A stretch of DNA of 12,351 nucleotides, from NCBI GenBank assembly GCA_903933395.1, contig CAIZKA010000381.1, positions 1 to 12,351 of the forward strand, in the 5' to 3' direction. The notes beneath the pieces are model-generated. The model was given only the letters and a program-made list of their open reading frames with translations, ran no database searches and was not told the DNA's origin. The DNA comes from an uncultured beta proteobacterium (GTDB lineage Bacteria; Pseudomonadota; Gammaproteobacteria; Burkholderiales; Rhodocyclaceae). This document shows, one piece after another, positions 5,945-12,351 of this stretch (positions are counted from its first letter, which is position 1; each line of letters opens with the position of its first letter). Both the position numbers and the translations under genes were made by a program.

Positions 5945-7004
5945 AACCCCGCCGCCGGTCGACACAGGCAACAGCGGCTGGCGGGCTGCCTGGCGCCGGC
6001 CGACCTTACTTGTCGCGGCGGTCGTGCTGGCCCTTGTCGTCGCCCAGTGGGTCGACACCCGCATGCAGGTGGGCAGCCTGCAGCAGGAGTTGGCGCGGCG
6101 TCTCGCCGACGGCGACTCCGTGGCGAAGGAGGGGCGTACCCTGGCCCGCCAGAGTCAGGAAACCCTGGCAGCCCTGCAAGCCAAGGTTGCCGTGCTTGAA
6201 GCGAAACTGGCCGAAACGCAGAGCCAGGCCGTGGCGCTGGAAGCCATGTACCAGGATATCTCCAGCACCCGCGACGAACGCCTGCTGGCTGAAGTCGAGC
6301 AGGCCGTGGTGATCGCCATGCAGCAGTTGCAGTTCGCCGGCAATGTCGAGGCGGCGCTGATCGCCTTGCAGGGCGCCGAGGCGCGTCTCGCCCGTTCGGT
6401 GCAGCCGCAGTTCCTGCCGGTCAGGAAACTGCTCGCGCGCGACATCGAACGCCTCAAGGGAACGCCGGGCGCCAATATCAGCGGCCTGTCGCTGAAGATC
6501 GAAAGCGTGGTCGCGGCGACCGACAGCCTGCCTCTGGCCTACGAGCAGCGGCCGAAAGCGGATGCAGCCAGGCCGGCATCCGCCGCCAAGCCGGCGAGCG
6601 TCGATTACTGGCGCGAACTGGGCGCCGATCTGTGGCGCGAAATGAGGCAGCTGGTGCGCATCGAGCGCATCGACCAGGGTGATCCCTCCCTGCTTTCACC
6701 CAATCAGAGCTTTTTTCTGCGCGAGAACCTCAAGCTGCGCCTGCTCAACGCGCGGCTGGCGCTGCTGCAACGTGACGGCAAGATTTTCCGCGAAGAAATC
6801 CGCCAGGCGCGCGAGCACCTCGACCGTTACTTCGACAGTCAGGCCAAGCCGGTGCAGGCCGCCCAGGCAACCTTGAAGGCGCTGGCGGCCACCGACGTCA
6901 GCTTCGATCTGCCGGGCCTGGCTGAAACTCTGACGGCCGTGCGCAATTTCAAGTTTGCCCGCGAACGCGCGCCGGCGGCGCAGCCGGCCCGTCCAGCCAA
7001 GTAA
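5922..7004 (+). CDS. hemX: HemX family membrane-anchored protein of the haem operon
   Basis: A 360-aa protein of the HemX family, often labelled uroporphyrinogen-III C-methyltransferase. It has no visible SAM-binding methyltransferase motif, so that enzymatic label is doubtful; a scaffold or accessory role in haem synthesis is more likely. Order of parts: a short cytoplasmic N-terminus, one transmembrane segment (about residues 28-43, TLLVAAVVLALVVAQW), a Gln/Ala-rich coiled coil (about 48-110), then a helical domain with the family-like YWRELGADLWREMRQLVRIERID and an Ala/Pro tail. The ATG at 5922 is the only plausible start: an in-frame TAG lies at 5895-5897. There is no Shine-Dalgarno sequence upstream. 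Before the insertion the hemD frame would have run over this start, so the gene may have lost its translational coupling. hemY follows 7 nt after the stop. Confidence 0.85.
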   Translation: METPVQTETPPPVDTGNSGWRAAWRRPTLLVAAVVLALVVAQWVDTRMQVGSLQQELARRLADGDSVAKEGRTLARQSQETLAALQAKVAVLEAKLAETQSQAVALEAMYQDISSTRDERLLAEVEQAVVIAMQQLQFAGNVEAALIALQGAEARLARSVQPQFLPVRKLLARDIERLKGTPGANISGLSLKIESVVAATDSLPLAYEQRPKADAARPASAAKPASVDYWRELGADLWREMRQLVRIERIDQGDPSLLSPNQSFFLRENLKLRLLNARLALLQRDGKIFREEIRQAREHLDRYFDSQAKPVQAAQATLKALAATDVSFDLPGLAETLTAVRNFKFARERAPAAQPARPAK

Positions 7005-7011
7005 AGACTTC

Positions 7012-8196
7012 ATGCGCGCCCTGTTCTGGCTGCTGACACTCGCTGCGCTGGCCGTCGGGCTGGCGCTCGCTGCGCGCTACAACGAAGGCTATGTATTGCT
7101 GGTGCTGCCGCCGTGGCGCGCCGAAATTTCGCTTAATCTTTTTCTGCTGGCAGCCGTCGCCGGGTTCTTCTTCATCTACCTGCTGGCGCGCGGCATCAGT
7201 CATTTGCTGGCGCTGCCGCGCGCGGTTGCCGGGTTCCGCCGGCGGCGGGAGCAGGAAAAGGCCGGACTGGCCTTGCGCGACGCCTGGCGCTTGTTGCAGG
7301 AAGGGCGTTACGGGCACGCGATGCGCTGTGCCGAAAAAGCCCGATCCGATCACGCCGGCTCGGGGATGCTGGCACTGGCCGGCTGGCGTGCGGCGCATGC
7401 CCTGCGCGATGCCGAACGTTCGGCGGAATGGGCGGCGCGCGTACGCGCGCACGACGCATCCGGCCTGCAGGCGGCGCGCCTGATGACCGAGGCCGAATTC
7501 GCCCTGGAAGACCGTCGCTTCGATGATGCCCGCGATGCGCTGCAACAGTTTGCCAAACTCGAGGGGCGGCATATTGCGGCCATGCGGCTCAGCGTGCGCG
7601 CCGAGCAGGGTCTGGGGAACTGGCGCGAAGTGGCGCGCCTGGTTCGCCAGCTGGAAAAGCACCAGGCCTTGACCGCCGCGCAGGCCGCGCCTATCCGCAG
7701 CCGCGCCGTGCGTGAAGCCTTGCGCGCATTGCGCGACGACCCTGTCGGGCTGATGCGCTACTGGCGCGAACTCGACGACGGCGATCGCGCGGAACCTGCG
7801 CTGGCTCTGGAAACGGCGCGCGCACTGATGGTCGCGGGCGACTGCCGGGAAGCCCAGCGCGTGATCGAAGATGCGCTGGCCGAACATTGGGACGCGGCGC
7901 TGGTGCTGGCCTACGGCGAGTGCGGCAAACCGGGGGAACCGGCCGGCGACGTCCTCGGGCGCATCGCCCAGGCCGAGAAATGGCTGCAGCGCATGCCGCG
8001 CGACGGTGCCCTGCTGCTGACCCTCGGCCGCTTGTGCCGCCAGCAGCAACTATGGGGCAAGGCCAGGAGTTATCTGGAAGCGGCGCTGGCCGTGGCACCT
8101 TCACGCGCCGCGCATGTCGAGCTGGCGCAACTGCTTGAGCAGCTTGAAGAGTCGGCGCTGGCGGCACGCCACTATCGCGCAGCGGCAGTGCTCTAA
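7012..8196 (+). CDS. hemY: HemY family TPR-containing membrane protein of the haem operon
   Basis: A 394-aa protein of the proteobacterial HemY family (not the protoporphyrinogen oxidase of the same name in Bacillus). Two transmembrane segments lie at the N-terminus (about residues 3-21 and 40-59), with YNEGYVLLVLPPWRAEISLN between them as in the HemY N-terminal domain. A basic stretch RRRREQEK follows, then a long Ala/Leu/Arg-rich helical region with TPR-like repeats, for example LLQEGRYGHAMRCAEKA and the C-terminal LWGKARSYLEAALAVAP. The ATG at 7012 is 7 nt after the hemX stop; an ATG further upstream at 6955 would overlap hemX and add basic residues unlike the family. The role is inferred from context: a membrane-bound accessory protein of haem synthesis. 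The gene ends 7 bp from the end of the convergent hemF. Confidence 0.87.
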   Translation: MRALFWLLTLAALAVGLALAARYNEGYVLLVLPPWRAEISLNLFLLAAVAGFFFIYLLARGISHLLALPRAVAGFRRRREQEKAGLALRDAWRLLQEGRYGHAMRCAEKARSDHAGSGMLALAGWRAAHALRDAERSAEWAARVRAHDASGLQAARLMTEAEFALEDRRFDDARDALQQFAKLEGRHIAAMRLSVRAEQGLGNWREVARLVRQLEKHQALTAAQAAPIRSRAVREALRALRDDPVGLMRYWRELDDGDRAEPALALETARALMVAGDCREAQRVIEDALAEHWDAALVLAYGECGKPGEPAGDVLGRIAQAEKWLQRMPRDGALLLTLGRLCRQQQLWGKARSYLEAALAVAPSRAAHVELAQLLEQLEESALAARHYRAAAVL

Positions 8197-8203
8197 GGGG
8201 CTT

Positions 8204-9115
8204 CTAAATCCAGTCGCGCCTCGGCAGGAAATCGCTGTAAAGCCGGGCTTCTGCACTGCCCGCCTCGGGCTGCCAGCTGTAGCGCCACTTGACGATGGGC
8301 GGCAGCGACATCAGGATGGATTCGGTGCGCCCGCCGGACTGCAGGCCGAACAGCGTGCCGCGGTCCCAGACCAGGTTGAATTCGACATAGCGCCCGCGCC
8401 GGTAGGCCTGGAAATCGCGCTCGCGCTCGCCGAAGGCGATGTCTCGGCGACGGGCGATCAGCGGCAGGTAGGCGGCGGTGAAGCTGTCGCCGACGGCCCG
8501 GGTCAGGGCGAAGCAGCGATCGAAGTCGCCTTCGCTGAGGTCGTCGAAGAAGATGCCGCCGACGCCGCGCGCTTCGTTGCGATGCTTCAGGAAAAAGTAG
8601 TCGTCGCACCACTTCTTGTAGCGCGCATGGACATCGCTGCCGAAGGGCGCCAGCGTGTCGCGGCAGGTGCGGTGAAAGTGCCGCGCATCCTCCTCGAAGC
8701 CGTAGTAGGGCGTCAAGTCCATGCCGCCGCCGAACCACCAGACCGGTTGCTCGTCCTCTTTTTCGGCAACGAAGAAGCGCACGTTCATGTGCGCGGTCGG
8801 GCAGTAAGGATTGCGCGGATGCAGCACCAGCGAGACGCCCATCGCCTGCCAGCGCCGGCCGGCGAGTTCGGGACGATGTGCGGTGGCCGAAGCGGGCATC
8901 TGCTCACCCATCACATGCGAGAAATTGACACCGCCGCGCTCGAAGACCTTGCCATCCTCGATCAGTCGCGATATCCCGCCGCCGCCCTGCGGCCGGTCCC
9001 ATGCGTCGCGCAGGAAGGGTTGACCCTCGACGCCTTCAAGCTCGCCGATGATGCGATCCTGCAGTCCGGTGAAGTAGTCGCGGATGGTCGCGACGTCGAG
9101 CCGACTATCAGGCAT
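8204..9115 (-). CDS. hemF: Oxygen-dependent coproporphyrinogen-III oxidase
   Basis: HemF oxidatively decarboxylates coproporphyrinogen III to protoporphyrinogen IX using O2. The 303-aa length matches the family. Conserved parts include RPQGGGGISR (41-50), GVNFSHVMG (62-70), HPRNPYCPTAHMNVRFF (99-115), GGGMDLTPYYGFEEDARHFHR (129-149) and KKWCDDYFFLKHRNE (167-181). His99, His109, His146/148 and His178 match the family's conserved metal- or active-site histidines. The ATG overlaps the end of purE by 8 nt, so translation is probably coupled. The other genes of tetrapyrrole synthesis in this window (hemCDXY) face it on the opposite strand. Its presence shows that the cell makes haem aerobically. 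Confidence 0.95.
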   Translation of the reverse strand: MPDSRLDVATIRDYFTGLQDRIIGELEGVEGQPFLRDAWDRPQGGGGISRLIEDGKVFERGGVNFSHVMGEQMPASATAHRPELAGRRWQAMGVSLVLHPRNPYCPTAHMNVRFFVAEKEDEQPVWWFGGGMDLTPYYGFEEDARHFHRTCRDTLAPFGSDVHARYKKWCDDYFFLKHRNEARGVGGIFFDDLSEGDFDRCFALTRAVGDSFTAAYLPLIARRRDIAFGERERDFQAYRRGRYVEFNLVWDRGTLFGLQSGGRTESILMSLPPIVKWRYSWQPEAGSAEARLYSDFLPRRDWI

Positions 9116-9604
9116 CGGGTAGTTTCATCGCCATGACCTTTTCGCTCTGGCGGGTGCGGAATTGTTCGAGCTTCTTGGCCAGGGCGCGGCCGTAGTCGTC
9201 ATTGGCCGTGGCGATGATGGCGATTGCCGTGAGTGCCGCATTGGCCGCGCCGGCCTCGCCGATGGCGAAGGTCGCGACCGGAATGCCCCTGGGCATCTGC
9301 ACGATGGAAAGCAGCGAATCGAGGCCGTTGAGGTGCTTCGAAGGCACCGGCACGCCCAGTACGGGCACGATGGTTTTCGAGGCCAGCATGCCGGGCAGAT
9401 GGGCCGCGCCGCCGGCGCCGGCGATGATGGCGCGCAGGTCGCGCTCCTGCGCCATGCCGGCATAGTCGAACAGCAGGTCGGGCGTGCGGTGTGCCGAGAC
9501 CACGCGCGCCTCGTAGGGCACGTCGAATTCCTTGAGAATTTCGGCGGCGGCCTGCATGACCGGCCAATCCGAGTCCGAGCCCATGACGATGCCGACCAGT
9601 GGTT

Positions 9605-9608
<4 letters not shown>
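9108..9608 (-). CDS. purE: N5-carboxyaminoimidazole ribonucleotide mutase
   Basis: A class I PurE, which moves the carboxylate of N5-CAIR to give CAIR in purine synthesis. It has 166 residues, as expected. Motifs: GSDSDWPVM (10-18), SAHRTP with the catalytic His40 (38-43), and GAGGAAHLPGM (64-74). PurE normally works with PurK, which is not in this window. The ATG overlaps the folD stop as ATGA, and a GAGGA lies upstream within the folD end, so it is coupled to folD; its own end overlaps hemF. The pairing with folD makes sense because purine synthesis consumes formyl-tetrahydrofolate. Confidence 0.95.
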
Positions 9609-10468
<860 letters not shown>

Positions 10469-10489
10469 GGGATTGGACTCGGGTTCAGG

Positions 10490-11110
10490 TCAGGCCGGGG
10501 CGGCCGCGAGCTGCTTCGCCACGGCATCGCGCCCGGCGGCGAAGGCCTGGCGGTTGGCCTCGACGACCTTCTCGCCCTTGCGCGCGAAGCGCTTGTCGAT
10601 GCAGGCCAGCAGCACGTCCGGCGCGAATGGGAGGTAATCGGCGATGGCGCCGAGCATCACGGTGTTGCCGAGACGGATCTCGCCCAGATCGCGGGCGATG
10701 GTCATGGCATCGAAGGAGACCACGCGATGGCCGGCGGCGCGCATCTGCCCGGTAGGGTCCACGGGATAATCGAAGAGGCCGAGTTCGACCACGGGCGGCA
10801 CCAGCTTGGCGTTGTTCACCAGGGCCAGGCCGTCGGGCTTCAGGTAGTGCGACCAGCGCAGGGCCTCGGCGCCCTCGAAGCCGAGCAGCACCTGCACCGT
10901 GCCCGGTTCGATCTGCGGCGAGAGCACCTTGCGCCCGAAGCGCAGGTGCGAGGTGACCACGCCGCCGCGCTGGGCCATGCCGGCGACTTCGGTCTTCTTC
11001 ACGTCATGCCCTTCCGCGATGGCCGCTTCGGCAAGGATCTCGGTGGCGGTCATGACGCCCTGGCCGCCGATGCCGCAGACGAGGATGTTGGTGATGTCGT
11101 TCTGGCTCAT
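10490..11110 (-). CDS. iorB: Indolepyruvate:ferredoxin oxidoreductase, beta subunit
   Basis: The small subunit (206 aa) of the oxygen-sensitive enzyme that converts arylpyruvates such as indolepyruvate to arylacetyl-CoA with ferredoxin as electron acceptor. It belongs to the gamma-type domain of 2-oxoacid ferredoxin oxidoreductases: GIGGQGVMTATEILAEAA (13-30), then TEVAGMAQRGG (40-50) and a C-terminal helical region. The ATG at 11110 is chosen because MSQNDITNILVCGIGGQG is the family-like start. The frame is open to 11227, but those 39 residues fall in the dispersed repeat and look unlike the family. There is no clear Shine-Dalgarno sequence; the stop codon of the repeat's small frame overlaps this ATG (ATGA). 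iorA lies upstream in the same direction, separated by repeat copy B. Confidence 0.92.
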   Translation of the reverse strand: MSQNDITNILVCGIGGQGVMTATEILAEAAIAEGHDVKKTEVAGMAQRGGVVTSHLRFGRKVLSPQIEPGTVQVLLGFEGAEALRWSHYLKPDGLALVNNAKLVPPVVELGLFDYPVDPTGQMRAAGHRVVSFDAMTIARDLGEIRLGNTVMLGAIADYLPFAPDVLLACIDKRFARKGEKVVEANRQAFAAGRDAVAKQLAAAPA

Positions 11111-11112
11111 GG

Positions 11113-11252
11113 TTCGCGCGAAATACCTTGTTCGAAGTTCCCCGTGATAGACGCGCACCGCGCGCCGACTAGTAGCCCCGCCCTGGGGCGGGGACGGGGG
11201 TGGGGGGCGTTCAATTCGCCTTTGCAAGCTTTCATCGTCGGCGCTGCAGTCG
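11113..11252 (-). repeat. Dispersed intergenic repeat, copy B, between iorA and iorB
   Basis: This fills most of the 163-nt gap between two subunit genes that are normally adjacent. It is the shorter partner of 1306-1517, in the same orientation relative to the following gene. On the - strand a 42-codon open frame begins at 11235 (MKACKGELNAPHPR; 11 of the first 14 residues match copy A) and ends with TGA at 11107-11109, overlapping the iorB ATG. A stem CCCCGCCC/GGGCGGGG lies at 11176-11193 with a 2-nt loop. Copy B lacks the 72-nt palindromic module of copy A. It has no T-tract after the stem, so it should not stop transcription. Confidence 0.8.
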
Positions 11253-11273
11253 TCGCCGTATGCAAGTAGCGGT

Positions 11274-12350
11274 TCATGTTTTCACGATGTGGATCGGGAT
11301 GTCGCGGCGCGGCACATGCTGGATCGCATCCGGCGCGCAGGGCTGGACGCAGAGGCCGCAACCGGTGCAGGCCTGGCTGTCGATGCTGACGAAGGCCAGC
11401 TCGACTTCCTTGCCGGAAGGCTTGATCACCTTGTCGCGGTGCGTGACGTGGATTGCCGGGCAGCCGACCTCGATGCAGTTGCCGCAACCGGTGCACTTGT
11501 CCTCTTCGACCAGGTAAGGACGGAAGGGCTTGAAGTCGTCGATCAGCACGCAGGGGCGGCGCGCGATGATGACCGAGGGGCCTTCGATCTTGATTTCCTC
11601 GCGCACGGCCTTGAACAGCGAGGGAAGTTCGTAGGGGTCGACCACTTGGATGCGTTCGTTGGGCACGCCCAGCGCCTCGACGATCTTGAACAGGTCGACC
11701 TTCGGTGCTTCCTTGCCGTGGATGTCGCGGCCCGAGGCCGGCGTGGCCTGGCCGCCGGTCATGCCGGTGGTATTGTTGTCGAGCAGCAGCACGGTGATGT
11801 TGCCGTGGTTGTAGGTGATGTCGAGCAGGCCCTGCATGCCCATGTGCATGAAGGTCGAATCGCCGATCACGGCCAAGATCCGCTTGTTCTTGTCGACCGC
11901 GCCGCGGCCCTTGTCGATGCCCAGCGCCACGCCCATCGTCGCACCCATGCAGATCGTCGTGTCCAGCGCGTTCCACGGGTGGCCGGCGCCCAGCGTGTAG
12001 CAGCCGATGTCGCCGGTGACGATGATGTTCTTGATCTGCGACAGCGTGTAGTACATGCCCATGTGCGGGCAGGAGGCGCACAAGGTCGGCGGCCGCGGAA
12101 AGACCTTGGGCGGCGCGGCGGCGGGGGCGGGCGGCGGCACCGGCTTGCCGAGCAGGCGGTCGACCGCAGGGGTCAGCACCTGCGGCGAAAGCTCGCCGAT
12201 GCTGGGCAGTACATCCTTGCCGTGGCAGGCGATGCCGGCGGCCTTGAGCTCCGTTTCCAGCAGCTTCTCGGTTTCCTCGACCACCAGCAGTTTGTCGCAC
12301 ATCGCGGCCAGTTCGCGAACTTTTTCCGGCGGCCAGGGGTAGGAAAGGCC
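11274..12350 (-). CDS. iorA: Indolepyruvate:ferredoxin oxidoreductase, alpha subunit, C-terminal part
   Basis: The frame is open to the right edge; residues GLSYPWPPEKVRELAA precede the internal ATG at 12302, so the start lies outside the window. About 358 residues are visible of a family usually above 600. After a linker rich in Pro and Ala (about 70-85) comes the thiamine-diphosphate-binding domain: LCASCPHMGMYY (90-101), GDIGCYTLG (113-121), and GDSTFMHMG to LLLDNNTTGMTGGQ (163-201), which holds the GDS...NN type of cofactor signature. The C-terminus is a two-cluster ferredoxin domain: CTGCGNCIEVGCP (from 286) and CTGCGLCVQPCAP (from 328). TPP and [4Fe-4S] clusters are those expected for IorA. 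The stop is followed by repeat copy B and then iorB. The LCASCPHMG segment differs slightly from the LCPGCPHR commonly seen. Confidence 0.93.
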   Translation of the reverse strand, partial: GLSYPWPPEKVRELAAMCDKLLVVEETEKLLETELKAAGIACHGKDVLPSIGELSPQVLTPAVDRLLGKPVPPPAPAAAPPKVFPRPPTLCASCPHMGMYYTLSQIKNIIVTGDIGCYTLGAGHPWNALDTTICMGATMGVALGIDKGRGAVDKNKRILAVIGDSTFMHMGMQGLLDITYNHGNITVLLLDNNTTGMTGGQATPASGRDIHGKEAPKVDLFKIVEALGVPNERIQVVDPYELPSLFKAVREEIKIEGPSVIIARRPCVLIDDFKPFRPYLVEEDKCTGCGNCIEVGCPAIHVTHRDKVIKPSGKEVELAFVSIDSQACTGCGLCVQPCAPDAIQHVPRRDIPIHIVKT

Positions 12351-12351
12351 C

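Noticed and set aside
6955..7011. Upstream ATG for hemY
   Set aside because: It would overlap the hemX end and add a basic stretch before the first membrane segment, unlike the family; the ATG at 7012 fits better.
8114..9136. A 340-codon + strand frame opposite hemF
   Set aside because: Antisense to a full-length HemF with all conserved histidines; no family resemblance.
11107..12300. A 397-codon frame on the - strand covering iorA in another phase
   Set aside because: Its residues are Arg/Gly/His-rich with no recognisable fold, and the other phase gives a clear IorA with TPP and Fe-S motifs. Only its last 42 codons, within the repeat, are worth separate mention.

Overview
The window is GC-rich and densely coded. 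Housekeeping gene order and protein similarity point to a betaproteobacterium, most likely of the Rhodocyclales/Azoarcus-Thauera type; this taxonomic call is inference from gene content (hemCDXY, hemF-purE, iorAB, MaeB with a phosphotransacetylase domain), not from a marker gene.

Left part, + strand: the 3' half of an NADP-malic enzyme (maeB, cut by the window edge); a 212-bp dispersed repeat (copy A); a patatin-like lipase gene that starts exactly where the repeat ends; then a promoter and a periplasmic PBP7-type D-Ala-D-Ala endopeptidase gene (pbpG) closed by a clear rho-independent terminator. Centre, + strand: the haem operon hemC-hemD-hemX-hemY behind an extended -10 promoter. hemC/hemD are 1 nt apart and hemX/hemY 7 nt apart, but hemD and hemX are separated by a 269-bp MITE-like element with 32-bp terminal inverted repeats and two long internal hairpins. 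Right part, - strand (reading right to left): iorA (cut by the right edge), a second copy of the dispersed repeat (copy B), iorB, folD, purE, hemF. The last three overlap or nearly overlap. hemF ends 7 bp from the end of hemY, so two runs of haem genes converge.

Functionally, hemC and hemD make uroporphyrinogen III from porphobilinogen; hemX and hemY are membrane-anchored accessory proteins of the same operon; hemF does the later oxygen-dependent coproporphyrinogen oxidation. folD supplies one-carbon folates used in purine synthesis, where PurE also acts. iorAB encode an oxygen-sensitive ferredoxin oxidoreductase of arylpyruvates.

The coding content is ordinary. The interesting material is non-coding. 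(1) The TIR-bounded element sits in the 3' end of hemD. Removing it in silico joins hemD in frame to 13 codons that now lie stranded downstream and end inside hemX, which suggests the element replaced the native HemD tail and broke a hemD/hemX overlap. (2) The two dispersed repeats each carry a short open frame whose stop codon touches the start codon of the following gene. No tRNA, rRNA, CRISPR array or transposase gene was seen.
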